Shown here piece after piece: positions 1 through 10,887 of a DNA stretch of 64,000 nucleotides. The first letter of the stretch is position 1. Each line of letters starts with the position of its first letter. The DNA is from Moricandia arvensis (Eukaryota > Streptophyta > Magnoliopsida > Brassicales > Brassicaceae): NCBI GenBank assembly GCA_905132765.1, contig CAJHQP010002099.1, forward strand, positions 29,966 through 93,965. Direction: 5' to 3'. Made by a program: the position numbers and the translations under genes. Under the pieces are notes generated by a model. The model did no database searches. It was not told where the DNA came from and worked only from the letters and a program-made list of their open reading frames with translations.

Positions 1-663
1 AGATTCTGTAGATGGTGCTGCAGCATCGGCTTTTCTCTTGTTAGAGCTGGTTGTCTTCGGTGTAGGGTTCATAGGTGTGTGGTCGCACCATTTCTGTTCA
101 AAGCGTAGGACATTCCACGCATACTCCAAACCAAAATTCTTCTTATACAGCAAAGTGAAGAGTTTGTGAGCATTCTGCAGAATGTCCAAATCATTCTGGC
201 CACTACCTTGCTCACCCTTCGCATCTGCATAGGTTCCACAGAACCTGCTCACTTCGCGAGAAATCTTTTGCCATCATTGTCTACAATTCTCATGGTTTCT
301 TCGCTCAGCACCATCAAGTACATGAGTACTTGATGCATAATAATCGCCTATACGCTTCCAAAAGCACCCAGCCCTTTGGTCATTCCCAACAATGGAATCC
401 TTAGAAGTGTTTAACCAGCCGCTTATTAGGACTAAGTCATCTTGTTGGGACCATATCCTTCTCTCCCTACGCTCTTCTGGTGTCTCTTCTGCTTGACTAG
501 AAGGCTGAGAACTCGGTCGTGGACTAAGAAAAGGGGTTTGGGTTTGAGCAGAGGAGAAGTTTAGACTGGCAGAAAATTTATCATAAGGGAAGTTTTGAAG
601 ACTAAAGTATGATTGAGACTGACTAGGATTATTGTTTGAATCCATAGGAATGAATTCATACAA
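1..663 (-). pseudogene. SANT/Myb-like DNA-binding protein of Harbinger type (annotated in many Brassica genomes as glutathione S-transferase T3-like), nonsense-mutated
   Basis: The minus-strand frame starts at 663 with a Gln/Ser/Asn-rich N-terminus, then a SANT-like segment with RRIWSQQDDLVLISGWLNTS and a later NHENC element. A TGA stop lies at 276-274, yet the same frame continues without another stop to base 1, giving WQKISREVSRFCGTYADAKG and then LYKKNFGLEYAWNVLRFEQK, the usual second half of this family. Relatives have Arg at the stop, so a CGA to TGA transition is likely. There is no frameshift. The C-terminus is beyond the window. Such proteins are thought to bind DNA and assist Harbinger transposition; many are host-annotated without known function. 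Confidence 0.75.
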
Positions 664-1293
664 AGAAGAAGACGATGAAGAGAGATTGAGTTCACAATCT
701 CGGGTTTAAATGGGAGTAGTTGTAGTTAGTTTTTACCTAATAACTATTACCTACTTCAATCAAGTCAGACACTTATTACAGACATTAGAGTGTTTTGTTA
801 AAGTTTACAATATCATTTAAGTCAAAGTATTGATGGTTAGCTTTCAGATCACTTTATTTTTTTGGGAACTAAACCAATGAAACTAGGAAACAATTGGTAA
901 CCCACTAGTTAACTCAAAGCAAACTGAAACACGAGAAAAGGAAAACCGAAAACAAAAGCTAGCTAAACTATTCAACTAATAAACACAACAAACTGAAACA
1001 CGAGAAAAGGAAACACCAGAAAAGCTATATAAACACAATAAACACTCAATAACAGAAACACGAGAAAAGCTATCTAAACACAACAAACACTCAATTCAAG
1101 CATCGGCTATTTAAAAAACAGAAGACTAACCTTTTACTCTCGGTAAAAGCTTCTTTGTTGTTGCTTATCCGGTTGAACTCTCAGCCTGTTGAGTATCCGC
1201 AACTTGAATCCTCATCATAAACAAAACAAAAGAGAATGTTATATACAACTTGAATCCGATTTAATAGTGAACAAAAGCAAATCAATACAATGA

Positions 1294-1543
1294 ACGAAAC
1301 CTAAATAATAATCGAAACCTAAATCGAAACCTATATCGAAACCTAAATCGAAACCAATGAACGAAACCTATAATAATAATCGAAACCTAAATCGAAACCT
1401 AAATCGAAACCTATATCGAAACCTAAATCGAAACCTAAATCGAAACCTAAATCGAAACCTAAATCGAAACCTAAATCGAAACCTAAATCGAAACCTAAAT
1501 CGAAACCTATATCGAAACCTAAATCGAAACCGAAACCTAAATC
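1294..1543. repeat. 12-bp minisatellite (cgaaacctaaat)
   Basis: About 20 copies of cgaaacctaaat, with a minority variant cgaaacctatat, interrupted near 1357-1378 by a short aatgaacg/ataataat variant. It lies upstream of the SANT-like ORF, inside the presumed Harbinger-like element. Confidence 0.9.
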
Positions 1544-1565
1544 TACATCGATGTGAACGACAAAA

Positions 1566-1780
1566 CGAAGGAGACGAGGAAAGAAAATATCAGAGACAAG
1601 GAGACGAAGCGAGAAAAGATCTCAGAGACGAGGAGACGAAGCGAGAAAAGATCTCAGAGACGAGGAGACGAAGAGACGAAGAGAGAAAAGATCAGAGACA
1701 AGAATACCTTTCGTCGCCGTCGCCGTCGCCTTTCGTCGCCTTCGCCGTCGGTGAGGAGTAGAGAAAAGATCAGAGACAAG
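1566..1780. repeat. GA-rich tandem repeat
   Basis: Repeats of a roughly 33-bp purine-rich unit with cores gagacgaagcgagaaaagat and ctcagagacgag; about three clear copies to 1700 and a degenerate copy near 1758-1780. A short pyrimidine/CGTCGC patch follows at 1710-1750. Open frames across it are repeat-driven and not believed to be genes. Confidence 0.75.
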
Positions 1781-1985
1781 ATCGGTTTCCTCTATTCGCG
1801 AGAGAGAGATAGAATGTGCGATGCCCTAATTTGGGCCAATATCTGCTTGCCACGTCACCAGCACATGCCCTTAAGCACTGATCTTCTTCTGGACCTCCCA
1901 AACTGATCTAAGCCCAATTTCGATTTAAATTCTATTTTTTAAGCCCAAGCACATGGTTAGTGTTCCCCCTTTGAACATGGCCTTA

Positions 1986-4144
1986 GACGGCGATGGCCAT
2001 TTATGTAGTTAGGTGAGCGATTCCCACAAGTCACGGAGGCTGAGCCCGACCATGAATGATGACGTGGCACGAAGCTGTAATGTGACACGTGTCTTCTTTA
2101 GCTCCGTCCTGTTAACGCAACGTGGTAACTGTGTTTGCTGCAGTGATAGTTCTTTTTTGAGGGTTCGTCGGTGTCCTTATCAAAACGTGAAAATACCTGT
2201 AAAAAATGTGAAAAAATAAAAGTTGGCACGTAGAAGCTGAATAAAACGTATTTGAAATTTCCATATTGTCCTTATCTAACATCATTCTGAGATATGATCT
2301 TGTTAATATTTCAAGTTACTTCTGTAACAGAAAAAAAAAAGATTTCATGTTACTTTTCCGAAACTACTTATTTGCTGAAAAAAATCTTTGATATTTGTAA
2401 CATATACCCTTTTGTCCAAGGGAAGACATAATCGAATATATAGCTGCCAGTTTCTAAGATTGTGAAAAACAACTAAACCCATTGAGAGCAACCACAACCA
2501 GGACTAAAAACTATATGAAAGATGGAAACTAAGTGATTTAAAAAAAAGGATGAAATCAGTAAAGGTTACAAAAACCTTGCCAAAAACATAACCTAATTAA
2601 TACTAATTAAATTTTTAAATGAAGTAAAATATTCGTAAAGTTTGATTCAGTCTATTATATATTTCATTCTATCCGATAAATTCAAATATTCATAAATTTA
2701 CAGATAAATCAAATACTATCTTAATATATATTAAAAACTAATTGAATCATAAATACTAAAAAATTAAAGATATTTGATCATCATATGTTTATATGCACAT
2801 ATAGACATTTGATAATCAGATATCTTTAAAATATTTAGTATCTCTAATTCAATTAGTTTTTAATATATATTAAAATAGTTTTTTATTTGATCCATAAATT
2901 TTTAAATATTCAAATTTACCATATCGAATTGAATATCCAAATTTATCCGTAAACTTATGAATACCATACCACATACTAAACCACATAGGGAACTTATTTC
3001 ACCTATATCAAAAAAGTAGAGAAAATATAAGTTTCAAAGATTCAGCAAACAAAATTGGTAAATATAAAAGAGCCATAATCCAAATAAATGATTTAAAAAA
3101 CATAAAAGATGATTGGTAGCCAAAATATAGTTGTATTTTTATTTTCTCTAAAATTATTTACAAAATGCATCATTAAAGATATTTTTTTAAGTTTTGTGGT
3201 TAGATTTTTTTGTATATTTGGTAAGTCCATTTTCAAGTGTTGCTTATTCAAATTTCTCCATCTCTATATGTTTTGCTTTACAAACAAATGCCAAAACATG
3301 TTATTTTGATTGACTTTCCTTTAATCGAACGTATTTGTATTTTAGTTTCCCTAAACGAGAAAGGATAAAAGAAAAAGAGATTCCTCATCTATATAAACCC
3401 AAATAGATTCATTGAATCAAAAAAATTCCCAACTAGACAAAAAAACACTTAGAATCCCACGGTGGAACCCACATCCGACCATTTGCTGATTTTTATCATA
3501 GATTGTTAGTAGTATTTGTTACATAAAATAAATCTTCCGAGAAGATTATTACCAAGTCCTGTTACAAAAAGAAAAGATTATTAGCAAGTTATCAAATCTG
3601 AGAAAAATAGTAGATTACTGCTATTTGTTTCGGTAAATTAGTGCGATGTTTGATAAAAGTAACAGAAACTAGCTGGCGACAACAAACAAAATGTTATTAT
3701 TATTAGTTCCATATATATAGAATGGATTACGACGTTAACAAATAGTACTAATCAGCTTCACTTAAGCCAGTAAGCTCCGGTTAACAAAAAGGGCAATTAC
3801 GTAACTTTATGCTTAGTTTCGCTTCCATTGCCGGATTTATTAACGGCGAATAAGAACACGAAATATATAGATTTGTTTTCTAGAGCGAAAAAACATCTCA
3901 ATAAACCCTTCGATTTTCTGAATTTTATTTCTTTCGATTTCGTCTTTGTAGATCGGTTTGTTCTTAATAAACCCAAATTGGGTTTCTAGATTTTCCTGGG
4001 AAAATAAAATCCTTTCGTTTCCCGAGAAAATTAACAAGTCCGTGAAGTCAATTTCGAATCCAAAAATTAGGGTTTCCAATTTGATTTCTAAAAACTGAAA
4101 CTTTCCGATTTTGAACACTTAAAAAAAAACAGAGAGCTTCTTCA
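1986..4144. other. Intergenic AT-rich DNA upstream of RSH3
   Basis: No coding region is supportable here. It contains a long imperfect palindrome (separate entry) and, just before RSH3, a probable 5' leader from about 3850 (many TTTC/GATTT runs, typical of plant leaders). Short open frames show no similarity I recognise. Confidence 0.6.
2675..2930. repeat. Long imperfect palindrome (foldback or MITE-like)
   Basis: The left arm, including ttaatatatattaaaaacta near 2722, is mirrored on the right by tagtttttaatatatattaa near 2851. The match continues outward (dataaatcaaata-type sequence against tatttgatcc) and inward to a centre near 2795. Arms are about 120 bp each. No clear target-site duplication is seen. 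Confidence 0.7.
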
Positions 4145-7100
4145 ATGGTGGTAGCAACGACCATAGCCCTCTACGCGAGCCCACCGAGCACCGTATGCAC
4201 CACACCACACCAGATCAACGTCTCCTGACTTCAACCCCAGATCCTCTTCATCTTCATCTTCTTCCACCACAATCGGTGGTCTCTCTCTGCTCTTCAAATC
4301 ATCTCCCTCCTCCTCATCCTCTGCTTCAAACCCAACCGTAGGAGAAGAACTCCCTTCCATACGCCATGACCGAAGCGAAGATCGAACCTTAAGCAGCTCC
4401 TTCTCTTATTCCCCGACCAAGTTCATCGGTTCCTCTTCTTACCTCAAACGAGACCACCAAAGCCCTGTCTCCGTCCTCCACGGCCCAATCTCATCCAACA
4501 ACAGCCCTCCCGTGAGAAGCTTCAGTGTTGGCTGTGGTGGGTCTCTCCGTGTAGGATCTAACAGACTGTTCAATGGTTTCATCAGGAAAGCAGTAGAGTC
4601 GTGTGTTGATTACGAGACAGACTCTGTTCTCGTCAATGAGCAGCTTCCCTTCACAATGGACGATGATGGTTTCGAAGGAGGAGAGACACATCAACCATAT
4701 GCTAGAGATTTGCTTAGACGTGCTCAGCTGAAACACAAGATCTTCGAAGATGATTCTGTGATCAAGGCGTTTTACGAAGCAGAGAAAGCTCATCGAGGAC
4801 AGGTATCAATAAAGCTTTCAACTTTCTCTATAAAGTTTTGGTTTTCATCTTAAATTCCAATTTATACAATGCAAATCGGTTTAAACGGTTTTAAATTAGT
4901 TTAAATTCTTCTTGGTTTAATTTTAAATTGGCTAAATCTGTTAAATTAAATAATAATATTAGTGTAAATCCACAAATTTGTCTAGTTTATTATTTTTTCT
5001 ATATCTAATTTTTGTAATTGATCAAAATAATTGTATAATTAACTCAAAAACTAAATATCTAATGTAAATGTAAAGTATATAAATAAAATAAATCAATGTT
5101 TTTTTTATAGAAATAGCATGTTATAACCTTTTTTTAAGTTTTTATTAAAGTATGTAAATATATATTTATACTAATTGACTATTGATGACTTCTTGAATCA
5201 GATGAGAGCTAATGGTGATCCATACCTACAACATTGTGTTGAGACTGCTATCTTGTTGGCTGAGATTGGAGCTAACTCGACCGTTGTGATAGCTGGGATT
5301 CTACATGATACTTTAGACGATTCGTTTATGAGCTATGATTATATTCTCAGAACTTTTGGATCAGGAGTTGCTGATCTTGTTGAAGGGGTAAGTAAATAAA
5401 CATACATGGATAGTGTTTTACTATAAAGCTATGTTCTATAATGGTTGAGACTCTAATTAGGGTTTTGTTTAGTGATTGCATTAGATGTTGTTCTAATGGT
5501 TGAGACCAATGCTCTAAAAATGGGTTTAGGCTATCTGCCTAGTCCATGAATAATCATCTTAGTCTGCTGGGCCCATACAAAGCTACTAGTTGATGTTTAG
5601 CAATTTCTTGAACATTGATTGAGACTCTAATTAGTGTTTGGTCTTGTTATTGCATTAGCTGTTGTTTTAATAGTTGAGACTCTAATTAGTGTTTTTTTCT
5701 TGTTGTTGCATTAGGTGTCTAAGCTTAGCCAGTTAAGTAAACTGGCTCGGGAGAACAATACAGCGTGTAAAACCGTGGAAGCAGATCGTCTGCACGCTAT
5801 GTTCCTTGCAATGGCAGACGCGAGAGCTGTTCTTATTAAGTTAGCTGATCGGCTACATAACATGGTTACACTCTACGCTTTGCCTCCGGTTAAGCAGCAA
5901 AGGTTTGCTAAAGAGACTCTGGAGATATTTGCACCTTTGGCTAATCGGTTAGGAATCTCTAGCTGGAAAGTAGAGCTTGAGAATCTCTGTTTCAAGCATT
6001 TTCATCCTGACCAGCACCACGAGATGTCAGCTATGCTCGAGGATTCATTTGATGAAGCTATGATTACTTCTGCGATTGAGAAGATGGAGCAAGAGCTTAA
6101 GAAAGAAGGCATTGCTTACCATGTTCTCTCTGGACGGCACAAGAGCTTGTATAGTATCTACTGCAAGATGCTGAAGTAAGTTCTCATCTCTTCTTTCACT
6201 TAGATGATGGAGAGAATCTGAATACTGATCTTGTGGACTATTCATTTACGTCAGGAAAAAGCTAACCATGGATGAGATTCATGACATTCATGGGTTACGT
6301 TTGATTGTTGACAATGAGAAAGATTGTTACAAGGCCTTAGGAGTAGTACACAAGCTATGGTCTGAAGTTCCTGGAAAGCTGAAAGATTACATCACTCATC
6401 CAAAGTTCAACGGGTAGGTTCTGCAAAACCTGTCATAGCAGCTCCAAAAGGATGCTAACTTCGGTTTCTGAATATAATAGGTACAAGTCTTTGCATACCG
6501 TGGTGATGGGCGATGGAACGATTCCTCTAGAAGTTCAAATACGGACGAAAGAGATGCATTTGCAAGCTGAGTTTGGGTTTGCAGCTCACTGGAGATACAA
6601 GGAAGGTGATTGCAAACACTCATCGTTTGTGCTGCAGATGGTTGAATGGGCAAGATGGGTTGTGACCTGGCATTGCGAAACCATGAGCAAAGACAGATCT
6701 TCTATCTGTTCTTCCGAGCCATTCTGCAGTTTCCCATCTCACGCTGAAGATTGTCCGTTTTCTTATAAGCCTAATGGTAACCAAGAAGGACCAGTCTATG
6801 TCATTGTAATCGAAAACGACAAGGTTAGTTAGTTAGTTGCTTATAAACATCCTCTCAACTTCTTCTCGTCATATTTTGCTTAAAACCCGGAAATGCAGAT
6901 GACTGTGCAAGAGTTTCCCGCGAGTTCCACGGTCTCAGACCTGTTAAGGGGACCAGGGAGCTCGAGATGGTCAATGTACAGCATCCCGGCAAAGGAAGAG
7001 CTAAGGCCAAGGCTAAACCAGGTACCTGTGAGTGATCTGAAATGCAAGCTGAAGATGGGAGATGTGGTGGAGTTGACTCCAGCCATACCTGACAAGTCTC

Positions 7101-7204
7101 TGACTGAATACAGAGAGGAGATTCAGCGGATGTATGATCGAGGGCTCGCCTTTTCGCGTCCTCACCGTGCAGCTGCTGGCACTATGGTTGGTTGGGGAAG
7201 CTAA
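4145..7204 (+). CDS. RSH3: RelA/SpoT homolog, RSH2/RSH3 type, with an early frameshift
   Basis: A chloroplast (p)ppGpp synthetase/hydrolase-family gene. Exons read as 4145-4802, 5202-5387, 5715-6175, 6255-6413, 6481-6823 and 6899-7204, all with GT-AG borders and matching phases. Domains in order: Ser-rich transit-like N-terminus; HD hydrolase region (HCVETAILL, LHDTLDDS, LADRLHNM); synthetase region (GRHKSLYSIYCKML, IHDIHGLRLIV, YKSLHTVVM); C-terminal TGS-like region ending MVGWGS. Summed exons give 2113 nt, not a multiple of three: from ATG 4145 a TGA stop occurs at 4226-4228, while the family-like sequence continues in another frame from 4230. This is a 1-nt gain or 2-nt loss in the transit-peptide region. 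The next Met in the correct frame is near 4656, upstream of the HD domain but lacking the targeting peptide. RSH3 rather than RSH2 is chosen from synteny. Confidence 0.88.
5440..5714 (+). repeat. Repeated 3' end of RSH3 intron 2, with decoy acceptors
   Basis: The segment gagactctaattag...ttgcattag occurs three times (about 5447-5484, 5619-5658 and 5674-5714). Only the last precedes in-frame coding sequence (GTG TCT AAG at 5715). The earlier two end in the same ttgcattag at 5484 and 5658, so they are potential cryptic 3' splice sites. Confidence 0.75.
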
Positions 7205-7449
7205 CAGATTCTTCTGTGTGTTAGTTAAAAACAGGATCCTTATGTGTATAAGTTGTTATATAGTGTAATGCTTCAGAAAGATTTGTTGTACCTTTGTATC
7301 TTGTTGATTCCAAGAAAACAGTGTATATATGATATGCATATGTAGGCTACAAAAAAATTCTTTTGGCTCCGGTCATATAGGCAATGGTTCACTATGACAC
7401 AAATGTTACATTCTCTACACGTTGATGCATTTGTTTATGTTCTCTCTCT

Positions 7450-7734
7450 CTACTTGGGTCGTCTAGAGAGAGAGAGAGAGAGACCCTTTCAGGAGTTTGG
7501 TTTGGAAGCTCTGATGTTTGTTGTTGTTGCTGAGATGATTTTGAAGGATCCGTTATGTCTTCATCCTCGTCCTCTGTTTCTTCAGGTTCAGTTGAAGCTT
7601 GACTTTTTTGGTATAACGAGCTGGTAGCTAGGGCTAAGCAACGTGTCTTGTTCAGGCGGGAGCAGACCATCAGGTCCTGCAATGGATTTTGGCAAAGGAG
7701 TCTTGTTCCTGCTCGCAGCAAGCTCTAACAGTAC
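7450..7734 (-). pseudogene. TAF9: TAF9 (TFIID subunit, TAFII21) last-exon relic
   Basis: After an acceptor-like TTTAG, the minus strand from 7734 reads VLLELAASRNKTPLPKSIAG and continues to LLSPSYQLVIPKKS, then a +1 shift is needed to reach STEPEETEDED and a Gln run, and another within a CT microsatellite to reach LSRRPK and a TAG at 7452-7450. This matches the C-terminal half of plant TAF9. The histone-fold N-terminal exon expected upstream, between 7735 and 8154, is absent. Two frameshifts and the missing first exon make it a relic. Its place between RSH3 and SPL2 matches Arabidopsis At1g54140, so it looks like an in-place loss in one duplicated genome copy. Confidence 0.85.
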
Positions 7735-8154
7735 CTAAACACCCAACAACGAGACATGAGTATCAGAAACTAATCACATCATGTCTATTTCCAGACAGCA
7801 CTAAAGACTAGTCATATCCCATCTACTTTAAGACAACAACCTTCTCCAGCCATACCTTTTCATTAAACAGAGAAACAAAAACCATCAGTTCAGCCATGTC
7901 AGGCTAACATAGTCAATTCAGACAAAACAATAAGTTAAAAACGGTGGGCCTCTTGGGTCATTAGCCCAATAAAGACACAAACGACAATGTAAATCTTGTT
8001 GCAGCATACCCAAATTAAACCCTCTCTTTAATGGGCCACTATTCTTTTCTATTAAGCCCATTAAAAGGAATGCCGCCATATGTGTATCTTAAGATACCGA
8101 TATTAACCTCTCTCTCCTCGTTAATTGTCATCGTTGGGATACGAAATTACCGTA
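7735..8154 (+). promoter_or_regulatory. SPL2 promoter with site II-like motifs
   Basis: The gap between the TAF9 relic and SPL2 contains several TGGGCC/GCCCA motifs: gtgggcctcttggg and tagcccaat near 7945-7970, and aatgggcc with aagccca near 8030-8060. In Arabidopsis such site II motifs bind TCP factors and are common in housekeeping promoters. No TATA box stands out. Confidence 0.5.
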
Positions 8155-10688
8155 ATGTCCTCGCCGGATCGTTCCGCCGTCTTCCCCCTTCTAATCGACA
8201 TCGCTTTATCCTTCGACGGAGCCATCCTCGGAGTAACCCTAGCTTTAGGCGCCGTTCGCGCTGCCTTCAAGTACGCCTCCACCTCCGCCGCGTTGAACAA
8301 GATCAAAGACGCCCCCGAAGTCTCCGTTTCCGATCTCCGGTCTCTGATTCCGGCGTCCGATGATGACCAATCCGGGACGAGCGATGACGGGAACAGACGT
8401 GATCAGCAGCGTATCGTAGTGGTTCGCGGAACGGTCAAACCTAAGAACAACAACGTGTTGACATCTCAGGAGACGGGAGATAGAGCACTTATCATTCATA
8501 GATCTCAAACTGTACGTAATACATATTCAATTTCACTAAGTGTAGGTAGGGGTTGTATATGAGATTATTGATTAGGGCTAGGCCAATTTTCTGAGCTCTT
8601 AGATAAAATAATGTTCTGCAAGAATTGTTTGTTTAGGTTTGATTTACCGATTAGGCAGATGCATAGACAGCCCTATGTTTATAACACTTATAAGAACTAT
8701 ATGAATCACATAACAAAATAACATGTATATAGTTTATATCATTTTCTGTATATAGGGTAAAATAACCTATTTCCACACTAGAAGTATCATATAATAATAG
8801 TTTCACACAATCTTTCATGTTCGTTATAATTGCACACATTTAAAGTATATGAATCTATTTACTCCCATATTTAAAAATCGAAACCTGAAACTTCACATAC
8901 GAATCTATTTACTCCCATTTCCTTGTTCAAACCACTCAGTGTCGAATTGAAACTAATACCCGACCCAACCTGATATTCAAATAGTACTATATCCAATTCT
9001 TTAGTATGATGTTAGGTCAGGTTCTATTTGGATATCAGGCCGTGTTTTAATTTCAGTTCTACACCGAGTGGTTTGATATCGGTTTAGTTGATTTGAAATC
9101 AGTTTAGATTCTAAACCATTAAACCAGTAAAACCAAACTAAACCTTCATATGTGTGGTTTCAAGTTTCGATCTTTGAAAATGTGGGTAAATATGTTCATA
9201 TACTTAAAATGTGTGCAATTAGAATGAGCATGAAAAATTGTGTGAATCTATTACTATACGATACTTCTAGTGTGGAAATAGGTTGTTTACCCTCATATTT
9301 TTTAGATATTTGGTGGTATATGTATATTTTATGTAGCAGACAATCATTTTTTGTATTATGTATTAGTAGTTGTTGCTTTTTAGAAGAAAAACCGGTATAA
9401 TGCTGCTTAGAAGGGAAGACTGCATAGTGGAAGCATTCTAATGTCATCTTCTATAATTTGATCTTTTTTTACAGTATATGTATAGTGGATGGAAGACTCT
9501 GTTTCAGTTGACAAATGGTCACCGGTTTCTTTTGGAAAGATCTTTGCCCAAACAAGGAGCTGACTTCATGAGAATGGTACAGTCTCTGGTTCCACTCTTT
9601 ATCAGCTTTTAGCTCTTGTATGTATCTATATTTCTTTTGTTGTGTGCAGGTCCCGTTTGTTATAGTGGACAACACTCAACCATCGCAGTCTAGCTTTCTT
9701 GTTGTTAACATGGATGGTGCAAGGCAGCCTCTTCCACTTACCACTGTGTATAATCGTTTGCAGCCTATTAATTCATCTCCCTATGCGTTTCTTCAAGCCT
9801 TGTTCTTCCCTGAGTATCCCGTGAGTCTATATTCTCGAGGACTGAAAGTTATTTGTTCTTGTCCTAACTTTTGTGATCCTTTCTTCTTCCAAGGTTGGTC
9901 TGCTTGATGTAGAGAAGATATTACCACCTGGGAGAGATTTAACAGCTGTTGGCATCTGTAGTTTTAACAATGGAGTTCCTGAGATCAAGTCCTGCCAAGA
10001 TCTTCCTTACTTCTTGTGAGATTTTCTCTGGATATCTTTTTTTCTTGCTACTGTTGAGCTTATTATATCTGCCTGTTGCAACATGATCTCTTGTTGTTCA
10101 TGTATAAATATTTTTGAGTAATCTTTGCAGATCAGAGATGACTAAGGACAAGATGATAATGGACCTTACGGAGACTACCAGTGTAATATTCTGGGGCGGT
10201 GTCATCATAGGATGTTTGTCTGTGGGCATCCTTGGCTTTGCTGCTGTCAGGTACTCTCATACATAGTTTTGGGTTTAGACAATGTTTTGATTCTAAATGT
10301 GTTTTGGGTTTTGACAATGTTTTGATTCTAAATGTGTTTTGGGTTTAGACAATGTTTTGATTCTAAATGTGTTTTGGGTTTTGACATTATCTTCAGGGCC
10401 TGGAATAGATGGAAACTTCGGCACCATGAAAGAGAACAGCAACAGAGACCAGACGAACAGAGACCAGACCAGCCCATAATTGCTGATGAGACAGAAGATG
10501 AAGATGAGATTCCAGATGGAGCACTGTGTGTGATCTGTGTGACACGAAGGAGAGTTCCTGCTTTCATTCCCTGTGGACATGTTGTATGTTGCAGACAGTG
10601 CGCCTTGACCGTGGAACGAGAGGTGAACCCTAAGTGTCCTGTTTGTCTCCAGACCATTAGAGGATCTATGCGTGTATATTACTCTTGA
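8155..10688 (+). CDS. SPL2: SP1-like RING E3 ubiquitin ligase of organelle membranes
   Basis: Six exons: 8155-8511, 9475-9576, 9650-9820, 9894-10015, 10131-10250 and 10397-10688, totalling 388 codons (387 aa), close to Arabidopsis SPL2. The layout is that of MULAN/SP1 proteins: an N-terminal membrane segment (about residues 10-33, FDGAILGVTLALGAV), a GIDE-type central domain, a second membrane segment (about 267-290, WGGVIIGCLSVGILGFAAV), an acidic stretch (DETEDEDEIPDG), and a C-terminal RING with CVIC, PCGHVVCCRQC and CPVC. Relatives in Arabidopsis chloroplast and peroxisome membranes ubiquitinate import proteins; SPL2 itself is less defined. All phases agree and no disruption is seen. The start was chosen because MSSPDR matches the family N-terminus; an in-frame ATG 30 nt upstream is an alternative. 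Confidence 0.92.
8755..9292. mobile_element. Foldback/MITE-like element in SPL2 intron 1
   Basis: About 538 bp with long terminal inverted repeats: the left end begins GGGTAAAATAACCTATTTCC and the right end, read on the minus strand, GGGTAAACAACCTATTTCCA. Similarity continues through CACACTAGAAGTATC and ATTGCACACATTT. The inner part is also palindromic (ccaacctgatattcaaatag against ctatttggatatcaggc). No clean target duplication was found, and no ORF. Confidence 0.75.
10266..10387. repeat. 35-bp tandem repeat in SPL2 intron 5
   Basis: Three and a half copies of a 35-bp unit starting gttttgggttt(a/t)gaca, at 10266, 10301, 10336 and 10371. Copies alternate a/t at one position, so the array may have grown as a 70-bp dimer. 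It ends 9 bases before the acceptor of the RING exon (10397). Confidence 0.9.
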
Positions 10689-10887
10689 TGAAATGTTAAA
10701 TCTTGTCTCACTTGTGTACTTGATAAGGTAATGTTACTTGTAAACTCAAAGAGAATCTGAAAATGTTATAGCTTAACATAATAGTTTGATAATGATATGA
10801 AAGTTACTTCAATATATAGAGCGAGATTGCAGATGATGAAAACAGAGTTTTTAAAAGCAGAAACTTTGTAAAGGAGCAGTAACTTTA

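Larger units (their letters stand above)
1..1982 (-). mobile_element. PIF/Harbinger-like element, 5' portion (runs off the left edge)
   Basis: The block holds a SANT/Myb-like ORF on the minus strand, as found as the second ORF of plant Harbinger elements. Its right end on the minus strand starts GGCCATGTTCAAAGGGGGAA (1963-1982) and is followed on the plus strand by TTA (1983-1985), the target-site type of this superfamily. Between ORF and end lie short repeats of a gaaacacgagaaaag unit (about 925-1075), a 12-bp minisatellite and GA-rich repeats. No transposase ORF is visible; the left end is outside the window, so element type and end are inferred. Confidence 0.5.

Noticed and set aside
1294..1543. 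Interstitial telomere repeat
   Set aside because: The unit is cgaaacctaaat, 12 bp, not the plant telomere unit ccctaaa; resemblance is partial only.
1357..1906. Overlapping plus-strand frames rich in Asn/Arg/Leu and Lys/Arg/Glu
   Set aside because: They are translations of the 12-bp and GA-rich repeats and have no domain or independent codon signal.
7394..7627. Plus-strand gene overlapping the TAF9 relic
   Set aside because: It is the antisense shadow of the TAF9 exon and of a CT/GA microsatellite.
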